Source: an uncultured Chryseobacterium sp.
GTDB taxonomy: Bacteria; Bacteroidota; Bacteroidia; Flavobacteriales; Weeksellaceae
NCBI GenBank assembly: GCA_913776245.1
Contig: CAJYLO010000003.1
Location: forward strand, 1-64,000
Direction of reading: 5' to 3'
DNA: 64,000 nucleotides
The position numbers and the translations under genes were made by a program. The notes beneath the pieces were generated by a model, which was not told where the DNA came from, searched no databases, and saw only the letters and a program-made list of their open reading frames with translations. Positions 29,057-39,414 of the stretch are shown here, piece by piece (within the stretch, counting starts at the first letter, position 1; every line of letters begins with the position of its first letter).

Positions 29057-32000
29057 TTATTTTATTATTTTCTTTGTTTTAATGTCTCCAGAATTTTCAG
29101 CTTTTATAATATAAACACCTTCCGGCATAGAAGAAACATTAATTCTTATGCTATTGTCCTTCGAGTGATAAGATTTTACCAATCTTCCTGAAGTATCGTA
29201 AACATCCAGCTGACCTAATTTTTTAGAAGATCTTACCACATAATCCGAGCCGTCTCTGTAAACTTCAAAGTCAGATTTTATTACCGAATTAGCAGCAAGA
29301 ACTGCATCTTCTTTATAAACAATCTCAAATCGGCCTTCGTATGTACCTTTTACAGCCTGGAAAGTGTATGCTCCCTGCGACAGGTTAACAGTCTTGTTCA
29401 GCAGCTTGTCTTTCAGATAAACGCTTTGACCATTATTGAATACACCTTCTTTGTTACCCAAAGATATTTTATATACACCATCAACGGCTTGCTTAGTAGT
29501 CAAAGAAATCACATCATCACTATTGAAAGGATTTTTTCTGGCCTGGATCTGCAATTTTTTTGTCTGCAATTTAGAATAGAAAGAATCATCGCCTACGGAT
29601 AACAATTCTGCATCATAATCCGGATCATAGCCATCGGTTGCTTCTGTCATATGCGCCAGCAAAATAGTATTAACTACATTTTTAGGAGACGTCAGCTTCA
29701 GCCAGTAACGGTTAATATCCTGCTTTTGCTTGCTATTATAAAACACACCTGTACTGTTAGTAGATCGGATAGAGTTATCAAATTTGAGTGTTTTAAAATC
29801 TGGAGTGTTGCCAGTCGGCGCCGTTCCTCTCATCTGTACAATAAAACCTTGGCCCAGCTTAATAAAGTTATTCGGCGTAGCAGAGTCTCCATCTTCTTCG
29901 GTTCCCGTAGCAGGAGTTCCTCCGGCCAAGGTAAGTGTTGCATAATTATTAGCTGTGTAGGCAGAACCGCCCTGCTGTGATGGCGAAATGGAAATATTGC
30001 TCCAGAACCACGCTTTACCAAAAATTACATCACTATTATTTTCGCCGTCACCTTTGTTAAGGTTATAGAATTTTTCAAAATCAATATGGGAAGGATACGG
30101 ATTACCAATCAGGTTGTAACCATGTTCATAAGGAACACCATTAATATTCGTATTTTTTGATTTCTGAATCTGAATGCTAATATCACCATTATTAAGATCA
30201 CCTCTGTAGGTGAGCTCATCTGGAGTTAGTACGTTTCCATAGCTTGACTTACCGCGGATCGCATACCCTTTACCATCAATAAAGGTCGCATCTGCGGTTG
30301 CCCGGAATGTATCGTCTGTCTCATTATATTGGTAAGTCCTGTTATTCGGTGTCCCTTCTGAGAATCCGCCACTACTGTTTGCAGCATTAGGATTCACAGT
30401 ATTGAGTAACGGCTGATCTTTCACCGGCGAGCTCCAGAAAGTATAATCTGAAGTCCTCATGCTAGTGGTTCTCTTCGCAATTGCTTTATTAGGACTGTTA
30501 CCGTTGGTCAATTTAGTCTGTACCAAACTACCGTCACTTTCTATAATAATTTTGTCATCCGGCATAGTGATATCACCATTAATAATGACACCCTGATTTG
30601 GTAAAATTGTCAATAATCCATCATTTGTAATGGTCATATTATTAGCCTCAAATCCTTCCGGAAGACTATACGCACCATCAATAACAGCACTCTGGTATTT
30701 ATCCGGCCCATTGAAGTTAGACCAGGAACTTCCATCCCAAGTAATAGCAGACGGTTTCAGTCTGGCATAAAATTCGAGTCCGTATGTTCCAGCCGACGGC
30801 GAAGAGAATCCGAATCCACCGGTACTAGTTTGCCCCGTTGCATAGAATCTGAAATAAACCGTAGTCCCTGCAGGAATATTCTGCAATGCAGTAACACCCG
30901 CAAGGTTGATATCATCGATCTGTCCGTTACCAACTTTTACGACAGGTGAATTAATTAGCGTATAATTAACATTATTAAAGCTGTAAGCAAACTGTACCTG
31001 AACACCAGGACTAGCGACAAATGTGCTTGTTCCAATCACATTAGCACGAATTGAAGTCAGTGAGAGAATTTCATCGGTAGTATTAAAGCTAGTCTGAAAA
31101 TAATCCGTATTGGAAGTACTGATTCCATTATTCTGGAAACCTACCGTACGGAAAGAATCATTACCACTGCTATAGGCTGCACCAGGACCTCTTGTAAGAA
31201 CAGCGCTTCCAGCCCCTAAAGAAGAATCTTTGAATTGCGCCGTTACCGTGGTTGCAGTTGTAGAAGAACTTAGACCATTGAAATCCCACTGAGCTAATGG
31301 CACAGGTACCTCAACTACATCAAGAGACTTCTGAACATCAGGCGCAGCATTATAATTACCATTGCCAGGCTGAGAAAAAGTAATCGTAACTGTTCCGGCA
31401 TTATTTGCGGTAAGCGTTCCGGAAGAGATGTTAGCAATTGCAGGAGCAGAAGTTGCATAGTTTAATGATAAGCCGGAAGATGCTGTCGCATACATCGAAA
31501 GAGTCAAAGTCGCTCCAAGATTGACCGTAGCAGGAAAATTACTAACAGTTATTGTCTGATTGGCTTTGGTAATATCTGCAGTTAAACCTGTTGGGAATAC
31601 CGGTATATTATAGTTTCCGCTATCTGTTCCGCCCAAAGTTGCCGATAAAACTGTTACCGGTTTATCCAATCCTGCATTGGCATCAGAAAAGTTTCCTGTT
31701 ATTGTGAAAGTGACAACATCACCGCTAATAACCTCTGATGATGCAACATTTGAAAATGTAGCCGTCGCTGTTCCGTTATAAACTTTATCATCAGCAGTGA
31801 TAGAAGTAATACTTATATCTTTTTTATCAATAGTTGCCTGCAAAGAAGGCTGCGTTAATGAGTAATTATTAGAAGGAACATCATAATCCCCTGTTCTTAC
31901 CAAGGTTTTATTAATACCTGCCGCTTTATTGGCAAAAGCCCAGCTTACAGTTCCTGTAACAGCAAAAACATCACCATTCACCAAGCCTGAGTACTGCGGC

Positions 32001-33922
32001 GTTCCGCTAACGACAACCGCAGCAGTCTGATCATAGGTTTTATTTGCAGCTGAAAGACCTGTTATTGTGAGGCCCTTTTTTGCAACTGTTAATGATTGAG
32101 ACACATCTGCTGCCGCATTCCAATTGGAATCACCAGTCTGGTGAGCAGTTATAGTAGACGTTCCAGCACCTACAATAGTAACAGTATTACCGCTGACAGT
32201 CGCCACACTGGTATCAGAACTTGTATAGGTCACTGTAAGTCCGGATGAAGAAACAGCAGACAGAGTATAAGCCGCATCTCCATAGGTTTTAGCTTGTGTA
32301 GAAGCTAATCCGCTGATGGTCTGACTCCCTTTTGCAATATTAAACGTAAGCGTTGCCGGATCACTTGTTTCGCCATTCTTAGTAGCCGTCACGTTTGTTG
32401 TAAATGTCCCGGCCGTTGTAGGTGTGCCCGTTATAGCACCAGTTGTAAGGTTAAGTGTTAAACCTGCCGGCAGATTATTACCTGCAACAATAGCATAGCT
32501 GTCAGGAATATTGGTAGCAATAATATTCTGAGAAAAACTAATTCCCACTGTACCATTAAAAGATGATGCTGTGACAACCGGTTTGCTACTGGCAGCAGTA
32601 GTAACCGTCTGCACTGATGACCACGCAGAATAGCCGCCTGCATTTTTAACTCTTACTCTGTAATAATAAGTTGTGTTTGCAGCAAGCGTGCTTTGGGTAT
32701 GATTAGTTACAGTTAAGGATTCATCATTATATATTGGTGATGAAAAGTCATTATTATCATCAATTTCCAAATGATAGGTGTATGAAACTGCACCCTGACC
32801 TGTAGGCGCTGTCCAGTTGGCCCGGAAAGAATCTGTCAGGATATTATCCGCCGCTGCAGATGCCGGTGCCAGCGATAATGTCGTAAAGGACGGATAAGAT
32901 GAAGTATGAGAATAAGAAGTTTGTGGAGATGTACAACTATTAATGGCATAAGCCCTGTAATAATATAATGTATTCGGCTGCAGACCTGTCAGCGATTTTG
33001 AAATCGCATAAGGCACAGTAGAGACGGAAAGTCCAGTATTATTGGAAGTAGATGGCGAAGCAAGCGAGGAAGAAGTGCTGTAATTAAAACCGACTTCACT
33101 TACATTGGCACCACCAATCGCTGTAACACTTCCTGTAAGATCAACACCCGTTGTGGAATTATTCGCAGCAGAAGTTGTGGAAGAAACCGTTGGTGCTGAG
33201 CAAGACGAACTCCAACTAAGACTAACATCATCAATAGCGGAAGTTGGTCTGCTTCCAGTTGACGAAGAAGCTGTTAACGCAACAATACGTATCCAAACAT
33301 TGCCACTGTTATTATCAATCGCTGCAGGCAAAGTAACCGTAACATTAGTACTTCCCCAAGTAGGAGATGTAACAATTGAAGCAGGAGATGTAGTAACAGC
33401 CGTAAACGTAGTCGGGCTTGCACCTACTCCATAGTCCACTCGCCAGGTTACAGTTCTTCCAACCGCGTTGTCTAGCGATTGAAGCTTGAAGGAAAGGTTA
33501 AAAGAAGCTTTCCCTGTCGTATTACTAAGCTGCAACACAAAAGCAGCACCCGGATCAGCAAAACTCCCCGATTGTCTTACACCTAACACCCTATCTGTAC
33601 TTCCCGATTGAGTCGTTGTTGAAGCCGCAGAAGTCAGGCCATCCGCAGAGGCAAAATTTTTGAAGGCACCAGCTGTGTCTGCCCAGGCAGTTGCTGCGGT
33701 AGTAACAGTCGCAGCCGTACCTAACGAAGTCGCAGATGCGGTGGATCTAACTGTCCAACCGGTAGGCAGACCAGATCCAATCCCATCGAATGTTTGTGTG
33801 TAAGGTGATGTCCCCAGCGTTAGCTGGCCATAAGCAACAAGACTTAGAAAAATCCCTAAAAAAAGGAACATTTTCTTTCTAAAGATTACGGAATAAAAAT
33901 TATCCAGTAGTTTTATTTTCAT
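29057..33922 (-). CDS. Giant T9SS cargo protein with YDG/MBG-type repeats (1621 residues)
   Basis: Start placed at the ATG at 33920-33922, because the promoter-like element at 33953-33960 covers the longer in-frame start at 33955. The signal peptide is MFLFLGIFLSLVAYGQ. Next come a choice-of-anchor-like domain (SPYTQTFDGIGSGLPTGWTV), two FN3-like segments, a putative Ig domain (ITGTPTTAGTFTTNVTATKN) and YDG/MBG-like modules known from large adhesins (KTYGDAAYTLSAVSSSG; LTITGLSAANKTYDQTAAVV; KVYNGTATATFSNV). The C-terminal module is shared with the neighbours and ends in LDVYDTSGRLVK, EGVYIIKAEN, KTKKIIK. Role as adhesin or matrix protein is inferred from the domains. Confidence 0.9.
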   Translation of the reverse strand: MKIKLLDNFYSVIFRKKMFLFLGIFLSLVAYGQLTLGTSPYTQTFDGIGSGLPTGWTVRSTASATSLGTAATVTTAATAWADTAGAFKNFASADGLTSAASTTTQSGSTDRVLGVRQSGSFADPGAAFVLQLSNTTGKASFNLSFKLQSLDNAVGRTVTWRVDYGVGASPTTFTAVTTSPASIVTSPTWGSTNVTVTLPAAIDNNSGNVWIRIVALTASSSTGSRPTSAIDDVSLSWSSSCSAPTVSSTTSAANNSTTGVDLTGSVTAIGGANVSEVGFNYSTSSSLASPSTSNNTGLSVSTVPYAISKSLTGLQPNTLYYYRAYAINSCTSPQTSYSHTSSYPSFTTLSLAPASAAADNILTDSFRANWTAPTGQGAVSYTYHLEIDDNNDFSSPIYNDESLTVTNHTQSTLAANTTYYYRVRVKNAGGYSAWSSVQTVTTAASSKPVVTASSFNGTVGISFSQNIIATNIPDSYAIVAGNNLPAGLTLNLTTGAITGTPTTAGTFTTNVTATKNGETSDPATLTFNIAKGSQTISGLASTQAKTYGDAAYTLSAVSSSGLTVTYTSSDTSVATVSGNTVTIVGAGTSTITAHQTGDSNWNAAADVSQSLTVAKKGLTITGLSAANKTYDQTAAVVVSGTPQYSGLVNGDVFAVTGTVSWAFANKAAGINKTLVRTGDYDVPSNNYSLTQPSLQATIDKKDISITSITADDKVYNGTATATFSNVASSEVISGDVVTFTITGNFSDANAGLDKPVTVLSATLGGTDSGNYNIPVFPTGLTADITKANQTITVSNFPATVNLGATLTLSMYATASSGLSLNYATSAPAIANISSGTLTANNAGTVTITFSQPGNGNYNAAPDVQKSLDVVEVPVPLAQWDFNGLSSSTTATTVTAQFKDSSLGAGSAVLTRGPGAAYSSGNDSFRTVGFQNNGISTSNTDYFQTSFNTTDEILSLTSIRANVIGTSTFVASPGVQVQFAYSFNNVNYTLINSPVVKVGNGQIDDINLAGVTALQNIPAGTTVYFRFYATGQTSTGGFGFSSPSAGTYGLEFYARLKPSAITWDGSSWSNFNGPDKYQSAVIDGAYSLPEGFEANNMTITNDGLLTILPNQGVIINGDITMPDDKIIIESDGSLVQTKLTNGNSPNKAIAKRTTSMRTSDYTFWSSPVKDQPLLNTVNPNAANSSGGFSEGTPNNRTYQYNETDDTFRATADATFIDGKGYAIRGKSSYGNVLTPDELTYRGDLNNGDISIQIQKSKNTNINGVPYEHGYNLIGNPYPSHIDFEKFYNLNKGDGENNSDVIFGKAWFWSNISISPSQQGGSAYTANNYATLTLAGGTPATGTEEDGDSATPNNFIKLGQGFIVQMRGTAPTGNTPDFKTLKFDNSIRSTNSTGVFYNSKQKQDINRYWLKLTSPKNVVNTILLAHMTEATDGYDPDYDAELLSVGDDSFYSKLQTKKLQIQARKNPFNSDDVISLTTKQAVDGVYKISLGNKEGVFNNGQSVYLKDKLLNKTVNLSQGAYTFQAVKGTYEGRFEIVYKEDAVLAANSVIKSDFEVYRDGSDYVVRSSKKLGQLDVYDTSGRLVKSYHSKDNSIRINVSSMPEGVYIIKAENSGDIKTKKIIK

Positions 33923-33952
33923 AACAAATTTATTTACAAAATACAATTTGTA

Positions 33953-33960
33953 CAAAAGTA
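33953..33960 (-). promoter_or_regulatory. -7 element fixing the start of the 1621-residue protein gene
   Basis: The minus strand reads TACTTTTG, an exact TAnnTTTG match. Transcription would begin near 33946, downstream of the longest possible start codon, which supports the ATG at 33922 and a leader of about 24 bases. Confidence 0.5.
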
Positions 33961-34086
33961 ATAATATATGAACATATAATCATAAAAAATATTTATATAT
34001 TATTTATAATTATTCACAAAAACATTTCGCAGGATAATAGCCTTATTCATTATGTTAAAATTCTAAATTTTAACACGCTAAATAAA

Positions 34087-34117
34087 AAAACGCACTTCCA
34101 TTGCTGCAAGTGCGTTC
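34087..34117 (-). terminator. Terminator of the fourth giant T9SS gene
   Basis: A 9-bp stem AACGCACTT/AAGTGCGTT (34089-34115) with a 10-base loop and a T-run on the minus strand, about 28 bases past the stop at 34144. Confidence 0.88.
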
Positions 34118-34143
34118 ATTTAAAAATTAAAGCGTTGTCTTTA

Positions 34144-37100
34144 TTATTTAATGAATTTTTTAGTCCTCATGTCGCCGGAATTCTCTGCTTTCAGGATGTA
34201 TACACCATTCGTGAGAGTATCGGTATTAATTCTGTATTCGTTAGAATTTGTAAGGAATGAGCTTATCAGTTTTCCTGATACATCGAATAAATCAATTTTA
34301 CCCAGCCTTTTATCTGACTTTATTACCTGCTCATTTCTATCCCTGTAAACAATAAACTCAGATTTGGCTGCATTACCAGCGCCAAGAACACTGCTTTGCT
34401 TATAAACGATTTCAAATCTTGTATTATCAGTGCCTTTAACTGCTGTGAATTGGTAGCCCTGACCGGAACTCAAATCAATATATTGATTCAGCAATTTATC
34501 TCTGAGATAAATCTTCTGATCACCGTCAAACATTCCTTCGGCAGCCTGAAGTTTGATCGTATAAGTTCCGTTTGATGAATACACATTCCCTAAACCAACA
34601 ACATCATCTACGCTAAAAGAATCTGCCTTGCCCTGAATCGCCAATTTCTTAGCATCCAGAACCGAATAAAAAGAATCCGATCCCACTTCAAATAATTCGC
34701 CATCAAAATCTGTTTCATAGCCATTGGTAGCACCTGGAATGTAGCCTATCAAAATGGTATTGACAAGACTGTTGGGCGAGGTCATTGTGAGCCAGAATCT
34801 GTTCTTTACACTTTGTTTTTGGAAGAAGTTACCTCCGGATGTGGATCGTATTGCATTAGTAAAACCGATAGGCAGATTCAAACCTCCCGATTTTGCCTGT
34901 ACAATAAAAGCCTGCCCAACTTTTACAATGCCATTCGGTATTGCAGATCCGGTGTAAGGACTTGCCGGATTATAAGTCGCAGGCGAGCCACCTGTTCCAT
35001 TATAAACAGCATAATTATTTCCGTTATAGCCAGATCCTACCTGGGCGGATGTGTAACTGTTATTGGTCCAGAACCAGGCCGTGGAATATATTTTTGAACT
35101 GTTATTAGTGAACAAAGCATCAAAGCCAATGTTAGAAGGATAAGGATTCCCTACCAGATTGTAACCGTGGTTGGCATCTGTCCATTTCAGATTTGGAGAA
35201 CCCAAAGCACTGTTATGCGGTACACCTGTAAAAACATATGTTTTATTGTATCCGTTTGCACCGGTTTCCGCACGTATAGCATAACCCTTACCGATCTGAA
35301 AATCCGTATCCGAAGTTACACTGAATTTATCATTCGATTCATTATACTGCAAATAACCATTGGCTGGTGTGTTGGGTGAAAATGATTTTATATTTTGACC
35401 AGCTACAGGGGAACTCCAATAAACATAATCCATCTGTGTCGATATATTGTTCATATCCACAACATCTCTCTGGCTTTGTATTGTTGCCTGCAGATTATTA
35501 GCATCGTCATCCTGCATCAGCTGCGCGTTATTTTCAAAGATCACAGTTCCTCCAACACTATTGATACCTTTATGTGCATACAGGACATTAGGCGTAGCAT
35601 TATCTGCAGTTTTAAGAAACTTAAGTGTCCCCGCACTAACAGTTGTAAGATTATTAACAATAAGATCACCGGAAGCTGGAGTCTTGGTTCCTAATGTGGA
35701 AACAGTTAGATTTTGATAAGGTAAAGTATTGGTAACAATCTGATCCGAACCGGTATAATCTATAGTTGATCCGGTTTCTAAAGTAATCACAGGAGAATTG
35801 GTGTTTTTGATGGCCGTAGTGGTACCACCGCTGAATCCATTATCATTATTCACTTTAAATCTCGCACCGGTCTTCACTGTAAAATTACCACCTGCACGGA
35901 AAGTTAATCCGCCGTTGGTTGTAGTTCCGGCAACTACGTTGGTTCCGGATATCACAACATTGGCATACTGCGGTGCAAGACGGATCTGTGTTGCCGATGT
36001 CCCGGTAAATTCTATCGTAGTTCCTGCCGACAAACTGTAAGTTCCGCTGATATCCGGCTTCACACCTGATCCGCCCAGACGGAACCAACCTGCAAGCATA
36101 GTCAGATTAGTGCTGCTATCCCCAAATGTATTGTTAGAAACATCCAGAATTGTATTTGCACCATTAACAGTCACCGTACCTGCAATCGGAGTAATGCTGT
36201 TATTTGATGATTTAGTGCCGTTTCCTGTAAAAAGAAGATTTTTATAATCAGTTCTTGAACTAATGGCTTGCGCACCATCTAAGGCATATTGAACGGTAGA
36301 TCCTGTATTGAGCGTAATATTTGTAATTGTTGGTATCGTGGCATTGGTCCCGGAAAAACCTTGGGCATCTTTAGTTATAAAAGTTCCGTTTACCACCACT
36401 GATCCGCCACCATTGGTTATCTGATTTTCTCCGTTGCTGTCGAAAGAGGCATTCGTATCAACCGTCAAAACACCACCAAGAGCAAGATTATTGGAACCGG
36501 AAGAATTCAGGGCGAATTTTGAAGTCCCGTTAATATTAACTGCTCCGGTGACAGTTAAAGTTGCTGTCCTGTTAGAAGTTACATCAGCATTATTAAAAGT
36601 AAGGCTTGCAGGATTCCCAAAAGTTCCGGTAGGAAAAGGTGTAGTAGTAGAAGCATTAAATATATAGCTTGTTCCTGCAGCAAATGTTTTGGTTCCAGCA
36701 ACTGCTATAGCAGAAACCAAACCACCTGTATTACTCGTAGAGACAGTTGATCCAGAAACAGTTGTAAATCTCGCCTGCGTACCCGATGATTGTTTAATGG
36801 CAAAAGTGCCTAAATTAAGTGTACCAGATACGAAAAATTCATCATAGATATTAGAAGCAGATGAAAAGACCGGCATATCAGATAGAAGTGTCAGATTACT
36901 TGGACCATATACTTCAAAATCTACATATCTGGAAGGAGCTGTTACAGTTGTTTTATAAGTTTGAGGTGTACTACCCACAAAAAACATATAGCCCGCATTA
37001 TTGTTTCCTGTTGCCGTTAGCGGGTAGGCTACGGATGAAGATATTTCTAAATTACCTGTTAGATAAATAGTAGAACCATAACCACTTGTTGTTGCGTTAC

Positions 37101-39327
37101 TGTTACCATTATGCATATCTAAAATACCTGTTCCGGATATTTTCAAATCTCCGCTAATATTTAATGACACTTCGTTTGCAGCACCACTATTATCATAATT
37201 CACAGCAAATGTACCGCCTGAAACCGTAAGACCTCCATCAAAATTGTAAGTTGCTCCTGAGCCAGCAGATTCCAACTCTATTATATTAGTTCCGGTGGAA
37301 GCTACAGTGAAAAGCCCTTTGGGATTGAATGCACCACCAGCACCCATTATTGCGAATGTGCTTTGACCAGTAGAATTCCAATTAACAATTCCAAAAGCTT
37401 GTCCTAAGCCACCAGGAGAAGTACTTGTCATTCCTAAAATATTACAAGTGCTTGTTACATTCCACGTAGCTGTAGGAATGGTTCCCCCATTAGAATTATG
37501 ATTATAAACAGATCCCGCAGCAAAAACAAGGGTTCCTGAATTGCTAACCGCCGTGGAAGTAGACTGATTCCATGTGCCATTAATAGTGTTCGTGCCTGAA
37601 AGTGAAAATGATGAATTAATTGTTAAAAAACCACCGGATTCAACCGTCAGATTTTTTGCCGTAGCAGATGCGGCAACCGTAATAGTATGTCCGGTTCTGA
37701 TGGTAATAGATGTTGCAGATGATGTTGGCGCAGAAGTAGCATCTATCCAATTAGAATTATCTGATGAAGACTCCCAACTCGCTACCGTAGACCAATTCCC
37801 TGCAGATCCTGTTTGCTTGGTTCTAAAATAATCTGTTGCCGAGGTTACGATGATAATATTAAAAGTAGAAGAATCCACATTTGAAAATCCAGATGTTGAA
37901 GCCGTTAACTTTAAACCAGTTCCTACAGCAGTGTGCTGCAATGTAGAATATGTAGCCAGCCCTGAAGATGCAGATACTGACACTGGTGATCCCGACAGCG
38001 TTCCAGTAGATGTAATTGAAACAGAAGATGCAAAATTCCTGTCCCGGTTTCCATTTGCATCATCTGCAGAAACAGTAACCGCTGGTGTCATTGAAGCATT
38101 AACAGCCGTATTGGAAGGTTGTTGAACAAAATTCAGTTTTGTTGCTAAAACTGTAATTTCATTGTTGCTTGCACCAGATTCTACAGCTGTTCCGGTTCCA
38201 CTGTCAAACTGCGTGGAAGTTGCAGATGAAGCAGTTGTAAAATTACTTCTATCGATTTTAAAAGCCAGATTCAGACCATCAACCGTAGTTGGTACCGTTC
38301 CTCCCAACGCAGTTTTCAACCAAACTTTAAGTATATATGTTTTTGTACCATTGTCCGGTACATTTCCTAAATTTGCCGTATTAATGCCGCTGAAAGTGAT
38401 ATTGGTTGCACTTACAGTTCCTGCCAAGGAATTTGTGCCATCGGATAATTCCGCACCGGCAATAGCCTGAGTCCAGTCTGCAATATCGTTCCCAGTACCT
38501 TGAGCGATTACAATCTGACTGATTAATGTTGGTAAACTGTCGTTTCCATTTGTTGTATTTGCATCATCGGTAACTAAAAAATCAAAATTCAATGATGATG
38601 ACGCCTGTGTATTGGTTAAAGAAGAAATCGCAGCCGGTTCAGTTCCGGCACCCGCAGTAACTCCTGAATAAGAAGCCGCTGTTGCAGAAGCTGTTATGGA
38701 AAAATCATCAATTGAAACAGCATTATCTCCTCCGGTTGGATCTGTAGTTACCCACGTAATACCAAAAGATTGTCCGTTAGCAATATTTAAACCTGTCAGG
38801 GATAGAGATTTTGGCGTAGAAGCCCCTGCTGTTCCCGTTGCAGTTCCTGCAAAATCCGCTGCATTTAGAGTTGCGTTTGACGAGAGCAGGCCAGTGCCCG
38901 TAACATCCCAGCCGGAAGTATTATTAAATGTCCATTGTTCATAATTCCAGGCAATTGTAAGAGCTGTAATTGTTGAACCGGAATTATTCGTGAAACTAAC
39001 GGTGTAGGTTATATTACCAACGGTTCCCGTTCTTAAAGCTCCTAAACTTGAATCTGTGTTGGTAGAAAAACCATAATAACCACCAGTAGTACCTGGAGAC
39101 GCAGTAATACCTCTGTATGATGCCGTTCCTGATGAGCTGAAAGTCCATCCGACAGGTATAGTGGAAGTTGCATTCGTTAAATTACTAGGATTATAGGGTG
39201 TATTGAAATTGTCGGATTTAGTATAAGGCAAACTTGTTATGCTTACTTGCCCTTTAACAAAAAAAACAATAAAGAGTAAGAAAAAACCGAAGTTAATTCT
39301 TCGACTGAAGAATAAATAATTTTTCAT
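34144..39327 (-). CDS. Giant T9SS cargo protein with beta-solenoid core (1727 residues)
   Basis: Predicted secreted surface protein. The signal peptide is NFGFFLLFIVFFVKGQ. The N-terminal domain (to about 210) is of the choice-of-anchor type with SIDDFSITA near its end. A second domain (about 220-390) contains SSLTNTQASSSLNFDFLVTD. An Ig-like stretch follows (KLNFVQQPSNTAVNASMTPA), then a Ser/Thr/Gly/Asn beta-solenoid from about 510 to 1260. The C-terminal module starts near DYVYWSSPVAGQN and includes HGYNLVGNPYPSN, SDSFYSVLDAKKLAIQGKAD and the terminal sorting domain (IDLFDVSGKLIS, NGVYILKAEN, RTKKFIK). The module resembles the long ChiA-like T9SS type C region followed by a type A-like tail. 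Confidence 0.9.
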   Translation of the reverse strand: MKNYLFFSRRINFGFFLLFIVFFVKGQVSITSLPYTKSDNFNTPYNPSNLTNATSTIPVGWTFSSSGTASYRGITASPGTTGGYYGFSTNTDSSLGALRTGTVGNITYTVSFTNNSGSTITALTIAWNYEQWTFNNTSGWDVTGTGLLSSNATLNAADFAGTATGTAGASTPKSLSLTGLNIANGQSFGITWVTTDPTGGDNAVSIDDFSITASATAASYSGVTAGAGTEPAAISSLTNTQASSSLNFDFLVTDDANTTNGNDSLPTLISQIVIAQGTGNDIADWTQAIAGAELSDGTNSLAGTVSATNITFSGINTANLGNVPDNGTKTYILKVWLKTALGGTVPTTVDGLNLAFKIDRSNFTTASSATSTQFDSGTGTAVESGASNNEITVLATKLNFVQQPSNTAVNASMTPAVTVSADDANGNRDRNFASSVSITSTGTLSGSPVSVSASSGLATYSTLQHTAVGTGLKLTASTSGFSNVDSSTFNIIIVTSATDYFRTKQTGSAGNWSTVASWESSSDNSNWIDATSAPTSSATSITIRTGHTITVAASATAKNLTVESGGFLTINSSFSLSGTNTINGTWNQSTSTAVSNSGTLVFAAGSVYNHNSNGGTIPTATWNVTSTCNILGMTSTSPGGLGQAFGIVNWNSTGQSTFAIMGAGGAFNPKGLFTVASTGTNIIELESAGSGATYNFDGGLTVSGGTFAVNYDNSGAANEVSLNISGDLKISGTGILDMHNGNSNATTSGYGSTIYLTGNLEISSSVAYPLTATGNNNAGYMFFVGSTPQTYKTTVTAPSRYVDFEVYGPSNLTLLSDMPVFSSASNIYDEFFVSGTLNLGTFAIKQSSGTQARFTTVSGSTVSTSNTGGLVSAIAVAGTKTFAAGTSYIFNASTTTPFPTGTFGNPASLTFNNADVTSNRTATLTVTGAVNINGTSKFALNSSGSNNLALGGVLTVDTNASFDSNGENQITNGGGSVVVNGTFITKDAQGFSGTNATIPTITNITLNTGSTVQYALDGAQAISSRTDYKNLLFTGNGTKSSNNSITPIAGTVTVNGANTILDVSNNTFGDSSTNLTMLAGWFRLGGSGVKPDISGTYSLSAGTTIEFTGTSATQIRLAPQYANVVISGTNVVAGTTTNGGLTFRAGGNFTVKTGARFKVNNDNGFSGGTTTAIKNTNSPVITLETGSTIDYTGSDQIVTNTLPYQNLTVSTLGTKTPASGDLIVNNLTTVSAGTLKFLKTADNATPNVLYAHKGINSVGGTVIFENNAQLMQDDDANNLQATIQSQRDVVDMNNISTQMDYVYWSSPVAGQNIKSFSPNTPANGYLQYNESNDKFSVTSDTDFQIGKGYAIRAETGANGYNKTYVFTGVPHNSALGSPNLKWTDANHGYNLVGNPYPSNIGFDALFTNNSSKIYSTAWFWTNNSYTSAQVGSGYNGNNYAVYNGTGGSPATYNPASPYTGSAIPNGIVKVGQAFIVQAKSGGLNLPIGFTNAIRSTSGGNFFQKQSVKNRFWLTMTSPNSLVNTILIGYIPGATNGYETDFDGELFEVGSDSFYSVLDAKKLAIQGKADSFSVDDVVGLGNVYSSNGTYTIKLQAAEGMFDGDQKIYLRDKLLNQYIDLSSGQGYQFTAVKGTDNTRFEIVYKQSSVLGAGNAAKSEFIVYRDRNEQVIKSDKRLGKIDLFDVSGKLISSFLTNSNEYRINTDTLTNGVYILKAENSGDMRTKKFIK
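34381..34422 (-). repeat. 42-nt exact repeat, copy 2 (with 14433-14474)
   Basis: Identical over 42 bases to 14433-14474 in the 2445-residue gene about 20 kb away, within otherwise diverged C-terminal modules. Flanking bases differ at both ends. Confidence 0.85.
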
Positions 39328-39350
39328 TTTTATTTGTGCTATAACTGAGA

Positions 39351-39358
39351 CAAATATA
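39351..39358 (-). promoter_or_regulatory. -7 element of the 1727-residue protein gene
   Basis: The minus strand reads TATATTTG, an exact TAnnTTTG match 23 bases before the ATG at 39327, giving a short leader. No TTG at the normal -33 spacing was found. Confidence 0.5.
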
Positions 39359-39414
39359 AATTTTATTTACATAAACGGATACTATTCAATAAAATTTAAC
39401 ATAATCTTAATCAA

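Noticed and set aside
14196-39327. Possible CRISPR array or tandem DNA satellite in the repeat-rich region
   Set aside because: The repeats are protein-coding, degenerate and not evenly spaced; no 25-40 bp direct repeat with unique spacers and no cas genes were seen.
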